DNA from: Thiosulfatihalobacter marinus
GTDB lineage: Bacteria; Pseudomonadota; Alphaproteobacteria; Rhodobacterales; Rhodobacteraceae
Direction of reading: 5' to 3'
Length of the DNA stretch: 64,000 nt
Assembly (NCBI RefSeq): GCF_016019955.1
Contig: NZ_JAECRZ010000015.1
Span: 1-64,000, forward strand
Shown here: positions 1-9,584 of the stretch, piece after piece
How the letters are laid out: each line of letters begins with the position of its first letter
Numbering within the stretch: the first letter of the stretch is position 1
Notes under the pieces: generated by a model
The model's database searches: none
Told to the model about the DNA's origin: nothing
What the model saw: only the letters and a program-made list of their open reading frames with translations
Translations under genes and position numbers: made by a program

Positions 1-77
1 AAATTGGCGGCATGAAAACCAACCCGGATACACCTTAGATCAGCCGCTGAGCTGTCCGAAAAACCGGGACCACTTCA
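1..77. mobile_element. probable insertion-sequence end (partial)
   Basis: The final 25 bases (53-77), read on the minus strand, begin TGAAGTGGTCCCGG and continue TTTTTCGGACAG. This looks like an IS terminal inverted repeat beginning with TG, a style I associate with the IS3 family. The neighbouring gene's reading frame stops at exactly this boundary: its TGA stop is the first codon of the putative IS end. The rest of the element would lie outside the window, so no transposase can be seen and the family is a guess. Confidence 0.45.
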
Positions 78-923
78 GTAGTCAGCTTCGATAACTGGTT
101 CGTTGTCGATCGTGATCCTTGACCGCCACTCACTGTCAATCTGCTGCCACCAGCCGCCATAGAACCGGCCATGCTTGTCCCAACTGTTCCGGCTGAAGAT
201 ACGGCGGGTTCGCTTGTTGTGGTCCCCAACACGGATAATCCGGGACTCATCGATGTCACCAGTGGCCCCCGGTGGGAGGTCCTTGCTGATCCCCAGTATG
301 GGTTCCTGGAGTGACGGTAGGTCGATGAAGGAATTGGCAATCAGGTCATTGTATGCCTGAAGTTCCTCCCGCCAGCGGTGGGTCTCAGGCGTGTCCTCGT
401 ACTCGATCTGCTTTCTGTTATCGTTCTTCAGGACAACGATCTCTTCGCCTTCCGCCCGACCAATGTCATCCCTGTCGAACTTGGCCTTGGCGAACCAATC
501 CTGGAGCTTCTCAGAGGCCCTAATGCGGGTGGTTCGGTTCCACTTCACGCCGGGACCGCCATAGCTGCCTTTCTTCAGGTCGATCAGACCAGCCTCGTGC
601 AATTCCTTTATAATGGGAATGATCTTCTTGGAGATGTGCAGAGCATTGTATCTGGAGTTGGTGTCCCATGAATTGACTGACATCGAGACACCGATACTCA
701 GTCGAGGATCATCCAACCAAGCCACATACAAGTCCAGGATCACCACCCTCAGCTGCTTCCTAAACCCCATCCTTGGCTTCGGCCCTCTGGTCTTCTCAGC
801 AATCTTCTCCCCCAAGAACCCATCCCAGATCTTATCCACCAGCTCCTTAACCTCTGGATGGTCTGACCACCGATGCACGTCTATGGGCCTGGAGTGCCAA
901 GGGTTCATGTTATTGTCAGTCAT
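75..923 (-). pseudogene. island-type hypothetical protein, 3' end cut off
   Basis: An open frame of 282 residues starts at ATG 923 behind AGAGG. It has lower GC than the core genes nearby. Residues about 95-150 look like a winged-helix segment followed by basic residues (KWNRTTRIR). The C-terminus has GRFYGGWWQQI and then IDNEPVIEADY, where it stops. From memory of related mobile-element proteins, this motif normally continues as DYSxLH...LY, resembling a polymerase-type motif A. The TGA that ends the frame coincides with the presumed IS end, so the C-terminal half is probably missing. The gene lies on the 3' side of tRNA-Gln, which fits a genomic island. The function is not known; a role in element replication is only a guess. 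Confidence 0.5.
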
Positions 924-1158
924 TCTCGGGCCTCTTATCGGGGAGTTCTGCTTAGGGTTCTCTGGCGGGGGTATCCCCCTTCCAAGGTTCCCTACTCAGG
1001 TTCTTCTCTTCTCTCTCTAAGTCATCTTCTCCATTACTTATACCTATTAATGGGGGTGAATGTCCTAGGAAAGGAGTTCCCCTAGGTGGGGCATAAACAG
1101 GGGCATTCTCAGGACCCTCGGGGTGCCTGACTGCTTGTTCTGCTGCTCTAGAGAGAGA
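924..1158. other. low-GC intergenic edge of island
   Basis: No convincing gene is present. The stretch is pyrimidine-rich and lower in GC than the core genome. It contains two CCTAGG hexamers (1064-1069 and 1081-1086) bracketing AAAGGAGTTCC, which can form a short imperfect hairpin. It should contain the promoter of the minus-strand gene ending at 75 and possibly an attachment site next to tRNA-Gln, but no att core can be named without the other island end. Confidence 0.4.
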
Positions 1159-1233
1159 TGGCTGGGGTGGTAGGATTCGAACCTACGATACACGGTACCA
1201 AAAACCGCTGCCTTACCACTTGGCTACACCCCA
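1159..1233 (-). tRNA. tRNA-Gln (anticodon TTG)
   Basis: Read on the minus strand, the acceptor stem TGGGGTG (1233-1227) pairs with CACCCCA (1169-1163). The discriminator G is at 1162 and an encoded CCA at 1161-1159. The anticodon loop TTTTGGT gives TTG, decoding CAA glutamine. The T arm GTAGG-TTCGAAT-CCTAC is perfect. All cloverleaf arms can be drawn. The 3' end faces the anomalous region at 1-1150, the side on which tRNA-targeting integrases normally leave their elements. Confidence 0.95.
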
Positions 1234-1412
1234 ACAGTGAGCGGCTGGATAAAGGCTCGTGGGGGCGTGTGCAAGACCAAGATTGCACTTTTGGGCAAAA
1301 ATTAGGGACATAATATCTACAGGACCCCGCGTCACTTACAGGCATCGCGATAGACATCGTGAACGGCCCATGGGCATGCTGGGGCAAGACACTTTGTTTG
1401 GGAGGACTGCAC

Positions 1413-2642
1413 ATGTTTCTGGGAATGAGGCCCGAGGTCGAAACGCTTCTGGAGCAGGTCAAGGATATGATCCGCAGCGAGGTGATGCCCGTCGAGGAAG
1501 AATACCATGCCGAGATCGCCAAGGGCGATCGGTGGGCTTACACCGGGCGTCAGGCGGATATTCTGGAGGGATTGAAGGCCAAGGCCCGCGCGCGCGGGTT
1601 GTGGAACTTCTGGCTGACCGACAGCACACGCGGCAAGGGGCTGACGACAGTTGAATATGCCTATTTTGCGGAGGAAATGGGAAAAACGCCGCTGGGCGCG
1701 GAGGTTTTCAACTGTTCGGCGCCCGACACCGGGAACATGGAAGTGTTCGAACGCTATGGTAGCGAGGCCATGAAGGAGCAGTGGCTGAAACCGCTGTTGA
1801 ATGGAGATATTCGGTCGGCATATCTGATGACCGAACCGGATGTTGCCAGTTCGGATGCGACAAATATTTCAATGAGTTGCGTGGCGGACGGCGGCGATTT
1901 CGTGCTCAACGGTGAAAAGTACTGGTCGTCGGGCGCGGGGGATCCGCGCTGCAAGGTCTATATCGTGATGGTCAAGACCGGTGGCGAGGATCTGCCGGTG
2001 CACAATCGGCAATCGATGATCGTGGTGCCCGCAGACACGCCGGGAATAGAGATCCTTCGGCCGATGATGGTGTATGGCCACGACGATGCACCCCATGGCC
2101 ATATGCACGTCAAATTCACCAATGTGCGCGTGCCAAGGGAGAACATCCTTCTGGGCGAAGGGCGCGGATTCGAGATCGCTCAGGGCCGGTTGGGACCAGG
2201 GCGGATTCACCATTGCATGAGGGCCATCGGGCAGGCCGAAGCAGCGCTGGAGCGCATGTGCCGACGGGCGCTGGATCGCGAGGCATTTGGCAAGCCGTTG
2301 GCACATCTTGGGGCCAATTACGATATTATCGCAAATTGTCGTATGGAGATCGAGCAGGCGCGGCTGTTATGTCTCAAGACGGCGTGGATCATGGACCAGG
2401 GCGATGCACGGGCTGCGGCGCCGTGGATCAGTCAGATCAAGGTGGTGGCGCCGAACGTGGCGCTGAAGGTGATCGACGAGGCGGTGCAGATGCACGGGGG
2501 CACAGGGATATCCCAGGACACGCCTTTGGCAATCGCCTGGACGCAGGTGCGTACGTTGCGTCTTGCGGACGGGCCGGACGCCGTGCATCGCCGGCAGGTG
2601 GCGCGTAAGGAGCTGAAGAAATACACCCAGCAAAAGGTATAA
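1413..2642 (+). CDS. acyl-CoA dehydrogenase family protein
   Basis: A 409-residue flavoprotein predicted to oxidise an acyl-CoA to the 2-enoyl-CoA in the cytoplasm. The three-part ACAD fold is visible: an N-terminal helical domain, the middle sheet with MTEPDVASSDATN near residues 135-148, and the C-terminal helical domain with YDIIANCRMEIEQARLL and the flavin-side MHGGTGISQDTPLA. The length is close to the ACAD11/FadE-like type. The start ATG 1413 is preceded by GGAGGA at 1401-1406; an ATG 54 bases upstream in frame lacks a good ribosome site. The gene stands alone between tRNA-Gln and a small lipoprotein, so the substrate cannot be inferred. Confidence 0.9.
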   Translation: MFLGMRPEVETLLEQVKDMIRSEVMPVEEEYHAEIAKGDRWAYTGRQADILEGLKAKARARGLWNFWLTDSTRGKGLTTVEYAYFAEEMGKTPLGAEVFNCSAPDTGNMEVFERYGSEAMKEQWLKPLLNGDIRSAYLMTEPDVASSDATNISMSCVADGGDFVLNGEKYWSSGAGDPRCKVYIVMVKTGGEDLPVHNRQSMIVVPADTPGIEILRPMMVYGHDDAPHGHMHVKFTNVRVPRENILLGEGRGFEIAQGRLGPGRIHHCMRAIGQAEAALERMCRRALDREAFGKPLAHLGANYDIIANCRMEIEQARLLCLKTAWIMDQGDARAAAPWISQIKVVAPNVALKVIDEAVQMHGGTGISQDTPLAIAWTQVRTLRLADGPDAVHRRQVARKELKKYTQQKV

Positions 2643-2649
2643 AAACCGG

Positions 2650-2693
2650 CATCGGTATTGCGTCGGTTTTACGTCGGTATCGCGTCGGTATGA
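2650..2693. repeat. four tandem 11-bp units, CGTCGGTATTG-like
   Basis: Four consecutive 11-bp units (2650, 2661, 2672, 2683) share the core (A/G)TCGGT(A/T)T. The array lies just after the acyl-CoA dehydrogenase stop. The same array, again four units, occurs at 58319-58362. The 11-bp period is close to one turn of the DNA helix. See findings. Confidence 0.8.
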
Positions 2694-2725
2694 AATGGCG
2701 GGGGCAGCGGGTGCGGCCCCCGGTT

Positions 2726-2803
2726 TCATATGATGGGAATCAGAGGTATTCCGCCGCAGGCGGCGAGTGTCAGGAGTGTGCCCAAGAGAATCGCGTTGCG
2801 CAT
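2726..2803 (-). CDS. very small lipoprotein
   Basis: An ORF of 25 residues: MRNAILLGTLLTLAACGG then IPLIPII. A basic start, a hydrophobic core and a lipobox LAAC at residues 13-16 would yield a lipid-modified Cys16 with a ten-residue tail. Tiny lipoproteins of this design are common in Rhodobacteraceae and often go unannotated. The ribosome site is weak (GGGACA). It is alone between the 11-bp repeat and a minus-strand metallopeptidase-like gene, from which it is separated by about 80 bases. Its function is unknown; expression evidence would be needed. Confidence 0.45.
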   Translation of the reverse strand: MRNAILLGTLLTLAACGGIPLIPII

Positions 2804-2886
2804 GTTTGTATGTCCCGGTCGGCTCGTGCTTTTTTGCTGGTCTTCCGGGTCACAGTCGCGCGGGTGGGGCGGGCGCGTCAAGGCGA

Positions 2887-3330
2887 TTACTCGTCGGCGC
2901 AGTTTGCCAGGGCGTCAATGCTGTCGGCGTCGGGGGCGTGATCCGGCCAGGCATTGGCGGGCAGCGCGCGCAGATCGTCCTGCAACTGCTGCATTTCCGC
3001 GGGTGTGCGAACCAGTTTCTTGCGCAGGCGACGCATGGCAAAACAGTTGGCTTCGGCCTCGGTGTTGTACTCGGGAATCAGCGCGGTGTGACCACATTCA
3101 TGGGCAAGAAAGAAATCGCGTGCCAATGGTGGAAAGGTCATCAGGCGTTCGGGGTTGATTACGATCAGGCTGCGCCCGCTCGGGGTTTGTGTGGCGCCAC
3201 CCACGGTTTCAAGCGTTATGTCGCCCAGATAGGGCACCTCCATGCCCTGCCAGGACCGGCAGGTTGCCGGTCTGGCGAAAGAGGCCGTGGCGGCAAACAT
3301 GAACAGAATGGCGAGGCCAAGGGATTTCAT
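2887..3330 (-). CDS. exported putative zinc metallopeptidase-like protein
   Basis: A 147-residue protein with an N-terminal signal peptide (MKSLGLAILFMFAATASFA, probable cleavage after about residue 19). Residues 77-81 read HECGH, a classical HExxH zinc site, followed by NTEAEANCFAMRRL at 90-102. This spacing resembles the gluzincin/ImmA-type HExxH...E-x-E-A-N-x-F-A pattern, with Glu91 or Glu93 as the likely third ligand. Three further cysteines (24, 96, 144) could form a disulfide in the periplasm. It is shorter than most peptidases of this class. The substrate is unknown. The start at 3330 follows GGAGTCTTCCT on the minus strand. Confidence 0.6.
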   Translation of the reverse strand: MKSLGLAILFMFAATASFARPATCRSWQGMEVPYLGDITLETVGGATQTPSGRSLIVINPERLMTFPPLARDFFLAHECGHTALIPEYNTEAEANCFAMRRLRKKLVRTPAEMQQLQDDLRALPANAWPDHAPDADSIDALANCADE

Positions 3331-3675
3331 AGGAAGACTCCAGCAGGTGATTTGCCAGAACGGTAGCAGATATCCGGGCAGGAAAACGCGACTTTGGTCA
3401 AGAATGACAGAGGATTTGCATGAGCGGTTCGTTTGGCGGGTCATTTCGGGGCGTTTCGCGATAGCGACGAATGCCGAGATGACATGGTTGGCGCGTGCGC
3501 CCAGGACACATGGCCGCATTTTGATGCCCACCGCGATGGCCCGGCAGACATCGCGCCGCGCCCCTTGAGTTGTTGCAAAGACATGTGTACTTCGCGTCCA
3601 ACCCGTGTCGCGGGCATGTGACAAGACAGGCAATTTCTGAACCCGCCCGGGTGATGCACCGCCGCAGGAGGCCCG
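3331..3675. other. intergenic region, 345 bp, no gene recognised
   Basis: This lies between two divergent genes (metallopeptidase-like on minus, cation efflux on plus). The open frames through it lack ribosome sites and recognisable protein features. Both promoters should be here, but I see no strong sigma-70 hexamers, hairpin or repeat. The last bases carry the CAGGAGG ribosome site of the next gene. Confidence 0.5.
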
Positions 3676-4536
3676 ATGCCCCACAAATTTGCCCTTTGGT
3701 CGATCCCGGTGGCGATTGTTGTGTTCCTGCTGAAGCTGCTCGCCTGGCAATGGACCGGATCGGTGGCATTGCTTTCGGATGCGCTCGAATCCATCGTCAA
3801 TGTCGTGGCGGCGATGATTGCATTCTATGCGGTGCGGTTGTCCGCCAAACCTGCGGATGACGGCCACCCGTTCGGCCATAGCAAGGCCGAATATCTCTCG
3901 GCGGTTGCCGAAGGGGCGATGATCCTGCTGGCGGCGGCGCTGGTGTTGCGCGAGGCGATTGCGGCCTTGCCGGATCCGTCCCTGAGCGAAGCGCCCATGG
4001 CCGGCATCGTGATCAACATGGTGGCCGCGGCGATGAATGGCGCATGGGCCATGGTGCTGATACGGGTCGGGCGGGCGAACCGGTCTCCGGCGCTGGTGGC
4101 CAGCGCGCGCCACATTCTGACGGATGTCCTGACCTCGGTAGGGGTTGTGGTGGGGCTGTTTCTGGCGCTGGCGACCGGCTGGCTGATCCTTGATCCGATC
4201 CTGGCGATTCTGGTGGCGCTCAATATCCTGCGTGAAGGGTGGGGGTTGCTGAAGGAATCGGTGGACGGGCTGATGGACGGATCGGTCAATGACGCTGAGT
4301 TGCAGGCTATTGAAGCGGCTGTTTCCCAGGCGTCGAAGGACGCGTTGCAGGTGCATGATCTGCGCGCGCGCCGGTCGGGGCCGGTGGTGTTTGTCGAGTT
4401 GCATCTGGTGGTGCCAAAAGCCATGAGTGTTGGCGCGGCCCATGACATCTGTGACCGGATCGAGGCGGCCGTGGAGCACGCGCTGCCGGCGGCCCGTACC
4501 ACGGTGCATGTCGAGCCGGAAAGCGAACTGGTTTGA
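3676..4536 (+). CDS. cation diffusion facilitator (CDF) family transporter
   Basis: A 286-residue inner-membrane divalent-cation/proton antiporter of the FieF/ZitB type. About six hydrophobic segments are visible in residues 8-205. Metal site A is seen as SDALES at 34-39 and HILTD in the fifth helix. The loop HPFGHSKAEYLS at about 64-75 is the family signature. A cytoplasmic C-terminal domain of about 80 residues follows, with HDLRARRSG and HVEPE. The start ATG 3676 has CAGGAGG directly upstream. The metal (Zn, Fe, Mn or Co) cannot be decided. A strong hairpin terminator follows between this gene and carB, which converge. Confidence 0.9.
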   Translation: MPHKFALWSIPVAIVVFLLKLLAWQWTGSVALLSDALESIVNVVAAMIAFYAVRLSAKPADDGHPFGHSKAEYLSAVAEGAMILLAAALVLREAIAALPDPSLSEAPMAGIVINMVAAAMNGAWAMVLIRVGRANRSPALVASARHILTDVLTSVGVVVGLFLALATGWLILDPILAILVALNILREGWGLLKESVDGLMDGSVNDAELQAIEAAVSQASKDALQVHDLRARRSGPVVFVELHLVVPKAMSVGAAHDICDRIEAAVEHALPAARTTVHVEPESELV

Positions 4537-4550
4537 GGCCGCAAACGACG

Positions 4551-4577
4551 GAAGGCCCGGATGTTGTCCGGGCCTTC
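4551..4577. terminator. hairpin terminator between CDF gene and carB
   Basis: A perfect 11-bp stem (GAAGGCCCGGA at 4551-4561 with TCCGGGCCTTC at 4567-4577) and a 5-base loop. It sits between convergent genes. There is no long T tract on either side, so it may be a bidirectional structure of moderate strength. Confidence 0.65.
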
Positions 4578-4604
4578 GCGTCTTGGGGTGGCGATGGTGT
4601 GCGC

Positions 4605-7600
4605 TCAGCCTTGCAGCGAGCGCACCTCGATTTCACCTTCTTCGCGTGCCTTCATGGCCCGCGCGGCGGCGTGGGCGGCGGCGGCGGTGGTGAAATAGGG
4701 GATCCTGTCAAACAGGGCCACTGCGCGGATTTCGCGGCTGTCCGACACGGCCTGAGAGCCTTCGGTGGTGTTCATGACAAGCACGACATCGCCGTTTTTC
4801 AACAGGTCGACCACGTTGGGGCGGCCTTCGTAAACCTTGTTGACCAGGTCGCAGGCTGCGCCGTTTTCGCTTAGCCAGCCTTGTGTGCCGCGCGTGGCGA
4901 CCAGGGTGAATCCGAGGCCCAGAAGGATCTGCGCGGCTTCCAGCATCTCGGGTGTCTTGTCTTCGTCCTTGATCGAGACGAACACCTTGCCCGAATTGGG
5001 CAGGACCATGCCGGCCCCCATCTGGGCCTTGAGGAAGGCGCGCGCGAAAGAGCGGTCCCAGCCCATGACTTCGCCCGTGGAGCGCATTTCCGGGCCCAGA
5101 ATGGTATCGACACCGGGAAAGCGGTTGAAGGGCATGACCGCTTCCTTGACCGAGAACCACGGCATGTTGGGATCGGCCAGCGTCATCTGATCGGCGATGG
5201 GTTGCGGTGTCGAGATGTCGGTGCCTTCGGCATAGGGCGGACGTTCGGGGAAGTTCGAGAGCGGTTCGCCCGCCATCAGGCGCGCGGCGATGGAGGCGAT
5301 GGCGCTGTCGGTGGCCTTGGCCACGAATGGCACGGTGCGCGAGGCGCGCGGGTTGACCTCGATCAGAAAGATTTCGTCCTCGCCCTGTGCGTTTGCCTTG
5401 ACGGCGAATTGCACGTTCATCAGGCCCACGACGTTCAATGCCCTGGCCAGCGCCACGGTTTGAAGTTTGATCTTTTCGATCGTGTCGGCGGCAAGCGAGT
5501 AGGGCGGCAGCGAGCAGGCGCTGTCGCCGGAATGGACGCCGGCCTCTTCGATATGCTGCATGATGCCCGCGATATGCACGTTTTCACCGTCACAAAGTGC
5601 ATCGACATCCAGTTCCGTCGCGCCCGAGAGGTAGCTGTCAAGCAGCACGGGGCTGTCGCCCGAAACCACCACGGCTTCTTTGATGTAGCGTTCCAGCTGC
5701 GCCATGTCGCGCACGATTTCCATGGCGCGCCCGCCCAGCACATAGGAGGGACGGATCACCAGCGGAAAGCCGATATCCTCGGCGATCCTGAGCGCGGCGG
5801 CATCGGTGGAGGCGATACCGTTCAGGGGTTGTTTTAGGTTCAGCTCGTTGACCAGCGCCTGAAAGCGTTCCCGGTCTTCGGCCAGATCGATCGCGTCGGG
5901 GGTGGTGCCCAGAATCGGGATGCCTTCGTCATGCAGCGCGTTGGCGAGTTTCAGCGGGGTCTGACCACCAAACTGAACGATGACGCCGTGAAGGGTGCCG
6001 TTTTCAAGTTCCACGCGCAGGATTTCCATGACGTGTTCAAAGGTCAGCGGCTCGAAATACAGGCGGTCCGACGTGTCATAGTCGGTGGACACGGTTTCCG
6101 GGTTGCAGTTGATCATGATGGTTTCGTAACCGACATCCGACAGCGCGAAACAGGCGTGACAGCAGCAATAATCAAACTCGATCCCTTGCCCGATCCGGTT
6201 GGGCCCACCGCCCAGGATGACGACCTTTTTCTTGTCCGAAGGGCGGGCTTCGCATTCCACGTCGCCCATCATCGGGGCTTCGTAGGTGGAGTACATATAG
6301 GGTGTCTGGGCCTCGAATTCGGCGGCACAGGTGTCGATGCGCTTGAACACGGCGGTGACGCCTGCATGGATACGGCGGTTGCGCACGTCGCGTTCCTTGT
6401 AGCCGGTCAGCCTGGCAAGGCGGGCATCGGTGAAGCCCAGCATCTTGAGCTGGCGCAGACCTTCGGCATCGGCGGGCAGGCCGTTGGCGCGGATGTCTTC
6501 CTCGGCCGCGACAATCTCGCGGATCCGGGCCAGGAACCACGGGTCGAAATGGGTCACGGCATTGATTTCGTCGTCGCTCAGACCGTGGCGCATCGCCTGG
6601 GCGATGGTGCGCATCCGGTCCGGGGTCTGCTGGCTGATCGCCTTGATCACGGCGGCCTTGTCGGGGGCGCCTTCGATCTCGACCTCGTCAAAGCCGGTGA
6701 GGCCGGATTCCATGGACGCCAGCGCCTTTTGCAGGGATTCGTGGATGGTACGGCCGATGGCCATGGCCTCGCCCACGGATTTCATGGCCGTGGTCAGGTA
6801 AGGTTCGGAGCCGGGGAATTTCTCGAAGGCGAATTTCGGGATCTTGGTCACGACATAATCGATGGTCGGCTCGAAGCTCGCGGGCGTGACCTTGGTGATG
6901 TCGTTGTCCAGCTCGTCCAGCGTGAAACCCACCGCCAGTTTCGCGGCGATCTTGGCAATGGGAAAGCCCGTCGCCTTGGAAGCAAGCGCCGACGAGCGGC
7001 TGACACGCGGGTTCATTTCGATCACCACCATGCGCCCGTCGGCGGGGTTTACCGCCCATTGCACGTTGGAGCCGCCGGTTTCGACGCCGATCTCGCGCAG
7101 GACCGAGATCGAGTGGTTGCGCATGATCTGGTATTCCTTGTCGGTCAGCGTGAGCGCCGGGGCCACGGTGATCGAATCCCCGGTATGCACACCCATCGGA
7201 TCGACGTTTTCGATGGAGCAGACGATGATCGCGTTGTCGGCCTTGTCGCGCACAACCTCCATCTCGTATTCTTTCCAGCCCAGCAGGCTTTCATCAACGA
7301 GGATCTGGTTGACCGGGGACGCATCCATGCCCGAACGGCAGAAATGGATATAGTCCTCGCGGTTATAGGCCACGCCGCCGCCGGTGCCGCCAAGGGTGAA
7401 AGCGGGGCGGATGATGGCGGGCAGGCCGATGCCTTCCAGTTCTTCCAGCGCAAGTCGCACCCCTTCTTCGAGATCGGCAGAGCCGTCGGCTTTTTTTGGG
7501 GCGGTGACGATCGCGGCGCGCGGGTTCTCGATGCCAAGGCGGTCCATGGCTTCGCGGAACAGCTTGCGGTCTTCGGCCATTTCGATCGCGTCACGCTTGG

Positions 7601-7952
7601 CGCCGATCATTTCGACGCCGTACTTTTCCAGCACACCCATCTCTTCGAGCGCAAGCGAGGTGTTCAGCCCGGTCTGCCCGCCCATCGTCGGAAGCAGCGC
7701 GTCGGGGCGCTCTTTCTCGATGATCTTGGCCACAACCTCGGGGGTGATGGGCTCGATATAGGTGGCGTCCGCCAGGCCCGGGTCGGTCATGATCGTGGCC
7801 GGGTTCGAATTGACGAGGATCACGCGGTACCCTTCTTCGCGCAGCGCCTTGCAGGCCTGGGCGCCAGAGTAATCGAATTCGCAGGCCTGTCCGATCACGA
7901 TGGGGCCGGCGCCAATGATCATGATCGAGGAAATGTCGGTTCTTTTGGGCAT
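4605..7952 (-). CDS. carB: carbamoyl-phosphate synthase large subunit
   Basis: A 1115-residue cytoplasmic enzyme making carbamoyl phosphate from bicarbonate, ATP and glutamine-derived ammonia for pyrimidines and arginine, in complex with CarA (not in this window). Two homologous ATP-grasp halves are visible: the first begins with [20 protein letters not shown] and the second, near residue 620, with [20 protein letters not shown]. The C-terminus carries the allosteric MGS-like domain ([14 protein letters not shown]). The length fits alphaproteobacterial CarB. The start MPKRTD at 7952 is the conserved one; the frame stays open upstream without a better site. The high GC produces long open frames on the opposite strand that are not genes. 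Confidence 0.97.
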   Translation of the reverse strand: MPKRTDISSIMIIGAGPIVIGQACEFDYSGAQACKALREEGYRVILVNSNPATIMTDPGLADATYIEPITPEVVAKIIEKERPDALLPTMGGQTGLNTSLALEEMGVLEKYGVEMIGAKRDAIEMAEDRKLFREAMDRLGIENPRAAIVTAPKKADGSADLEEGVRLALEELEGIGLPAIIRPAFTLGGTGGGVAYNREDYIHFCRSGMDASPVNQILVDESLLGWKEYEMEVVRDKADNAIIVCSIENVDPMGVHTGDSITVAPALTLTDKEYQIMRNHSISVLREIGVETGGSNVQWAVNPADGRMVVIEMNPRVSRSSALASKATGFPIAKIAAKLAVGFTLDELDNDITKVTPASFEPTIDYVVTKIPKFAFEKFPGSEPYLTTAMKSVGEAMAIGRTIHESLQKALASMESGLTGFDEVEIEGAPDKAAVIKAISQQTPDRMRTIAQAMRHGLSDDEINAVTHFDPWFLARIREIVAAEEDIRANGLPADAEGLRQLKMLGFTDARLARLTGYKERDVRNRRIHAGVTAVFKRIDTCAAEFEAQTPYMYSTYEAPMMGDVECEARPSDKKKVVILGGGPNRIGQGIEFDYCCCHACFALSDVGYETIMINCNPETVSTDYDTSDRLYFEPLTFEHVMEILRVELENGTLHGVIVQFGGQTPLKLANALHDEGIPILGTTPDAIDLAEDRERFQALVNELNLKQPLNGIASTDAAALRIAEDIGFPLVIRPSYVLGGRAMEIVRDMAQLERYIKEAVVVSGDSPVLLDSYLSGATELDVDALCDGENVHIAGIMQHIEEAGVHSGDSACSLPPYSLAADTIEKIKLQTVALARALNVVGLMNVQFAVKANAQGEDEIFLIEVNPRASRTVPFVAKATDSAIASIAARLMAGEPLSNFPERPPYAEGTDISTPQPIADQMTLADPNMPWFSVKEAVMPFNRFPGVDTILGPEMRSTGEVMGWDRSFARAFLKAQMGAGMVLPNSGKVFVSIKDEDKTPEMLEAAQILLGLGFTLVATRGTQGWLSENGAACDLVNKVYEGRPNVVDLLKNGDVVLVMNTTEGSQAVSDSREIRAVALFDRIPYFTTAAAAHAAARAMKAREEGEIEVRSLQG

Positions 7953-8137
7953 GGCGGACCTCGGCTTGGGCGGGCGATCGGAAGGGGAGTCGCCCGGATG
8001 CGCAAATTGTCGTGGGTTATAGACATCGCGGCCCAAGGTGCAAGGGGGGTCAGGGGCAGGATCGGTTGTCGGAAAAAACATCCTTCAGGCGCGGCAGGAG
8101 CAAGGTGCCGCAGGATCACGCGGGACGCGGTGACCGC

Positions 8138-9355
8138 TCAGGTGCCGTGTGGGTAGAGGTAATCCCGCGTCAGGGGGACGGCGGTCTGATCGTGGCTGAG
8201 CTGGATCTGGAACACCACTTGATCGCGCAGGCGGAATGTCAATTCAGACGCCACGAGGTAAAACCGCCACATTCGGCAGAACCGGGCGTCATAAAGCGCG
8301 CTGGCTGCATCGATATTGGTCATGAAACGATCGTGCCAGTGTTTGAGGGTTTGGGCGTAGTGCAGGCGCAGGACCTCGACATCGGTTATCCGCAGCCGTT
8401 CCTGTTCGATCGCGCTGGCGGTTTCGGACAGGGCCGGAACATAGCCGCCGGGAAAGATGTACTTGTTGATCCAGGGGCTGGTGACGCTGGGTGGGCCGGA
8501 CCGGCCGATGGTGTGCAGCAGCGCTATGCCATCGCGGCGCAGCCTTTTGTTCAGGCCACGAAAGAAGGTGCGGAAATGAGGGGCGCCGACATGTTCGAAC
8601 ATGCCGACGGAGACGATCCTGTCATACTGTTCGGGGACATGGCGGTAATCCTGAAGGCGGAATTCAACCTGGTTGGCGAGGCCCTGTTCCTGTGCGCGGC
8701 GCGATGCCACGGCGTATTGTTCGCGCGACAGGGTAACACCGACGACATTTACCCCGTGATCGCGCGCCAGTGTCAGCGCCAGCCCGCCCCAACCGCACCC
8801 GATATCCAGCACACTCATCCCCGGTTTCAGAAGCAGCTTGCGCGCGATATGTGCCTTTTTCTGCGTCTGCGCATGTTCGAGGCTGTCTTGTGGTGTCTTG
8901 AAATAGGCACAGGAATATTGGCGGTCGTCGTCCAGGAACAGGTCATACAGATCTCCGGAAAGATCATAGTGATGGGCGACGTTGCGTTGGGCGCGGGGGA
9001 TCGGGTTGAACTGGAGAACGCCACGAGCCAGGCGGCGCAGGAAATCGATGGGACGGTGTTGTCGCAGGGTCCGGTGCGGGCCGAGATTGGTCAGGATCAG
9101 GCTTAGCAAGCCATACAGGTCGTCCTGGCCGATCCGCAGGGTCCCGTCCATGTAAGCCTCGCCCAATGCCAGGTCCGGGTTCAGGATCAGCCGACGCGGC
9201 AGCGCCGGATCGTCCAGTGTGATCGGGACCACCGGCGCACCCGTTCCATAGCTTTCCGTACGGCCGGACGGGTAGGTTGTTCGCAGGGTGCCCAATCGCA
9301 CCAGATCGCGCAGAATGCGGTCGAGCCAGTTCTCCCATACGGATGAGTTCCACAT
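8138..9355 (-). CDS. cfa: cyclopropane-fatty-acyl-phospholipid synthase
   Basis: A 405-residue SAM-dependent enzyme that adds a methylene bridge across the double bond of membrane phospholipid acyl chains. The C-terminal two thirds are the CFA/Mycolic-acid synthase methyltransferase: the SAM motif VLDIGCGWGGLALTLA near residue 190, SREQY, the SVGMFEHVG motif and YIFPGGYVP. The N-terminal part (about 1-120) is the usual lipid-associated region. The start at 9355 (MWNSSVW) is the most likely; longer starts lack support. It is divergent from aspS, and its promoter shares the 229-bp intergenic space. Confidence 0.93.
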   Translation of the reverse strand: MWNSSVWENWLDRILRDLVRLGTLRTTYPSGRTESYGTGAPVVPITLDDPALPRRLILNPDLALGEAYMDGTLRIGQDDLYGLLSLILTNLGPHRTLRQHRPIDFLRRLARGVLQFNPIPRAQRNVAHHYDLSGDLYDLFLDDDRQYSCAYFKTPQDSLEHAQTQKKAHIARKLLLKPGMSVLDIGCGWGGLALTLARDHGVNVVGVTLSREQYAVASRRAQEQGLANQVEFRLQDYRHVPEQYDRIVSVGMFEHVGAPHFRTFFRGLNKRLRRDGIALLHTIGRSGPPSVTSPWINKYIFPGGYVPALSETASAIEQERLRITDVEVLRLHYAQTLKHWHDRFMTNIDAASALYDARFCRMWRFYLVASELTFRLRDQVVFQIQLSHDQTAVPLTRDYLYPHGT

Positions 9356-9514
9356 CCGTGTGCCTCCGGTTTGTGCCGGGCCCGCCATGTGCGCGTATTG
9401 CGGCCCGCAGGCCCCACAAGCGTGGCCTGTGCATGAGTTTTCGCGCGGGAGTTTAGCGCGGATTGTGCGTCTGTAAAGAATTTGCCGATCGGGGCGTCGT
9501 CGCGGCGACTTTGC

Positions 9515-9543
9515 TTGACATTGCTGGCTGTAAGGGGTGTATC
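9515..9543 (+). promoter_or_regulatory. possible aspS promoter
   Basis: A perfect -35 hexamer TTGACA at 9515-9520 is followed 17 bases later by TGTATC (9538-9543) as a poor -10. It lies 42 bases before the aspS start. Rhodobacteraceae -10 elements are often weak, so the call depends mainly on the -35. Confidence 0.4.
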
Positions 9544-9584
9544 GGCGCGACTTCATCACTCTGACCCTTCGCGAGGGAGCTACC

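Noticed and set aside
1309-1316. CATAATAT as a -10 element before the acyl-CoA dehydrogenase gene
   Set aside because: The only -35-like TTGCAC is 20-22 bases away, outside the normal spacing.
2650-2693. CRISPR-like array at the 11-bp repeats
   Set aside because: Units are too short and directly joined with no spacers; no cas genes are present.
5931-8156. Very long plus-strand open frame of over 700 codons opposite carB
   Set aside because: It is antisense to carB, rich in Gly, Arg, His and Val from reversed GC-biased codons, and shows no protein family. The same applies to the long frames opposite rimO (23492-25084), cobN (49212-50306), aspS (9453-10499) and the HDAC gene (18302-19300).
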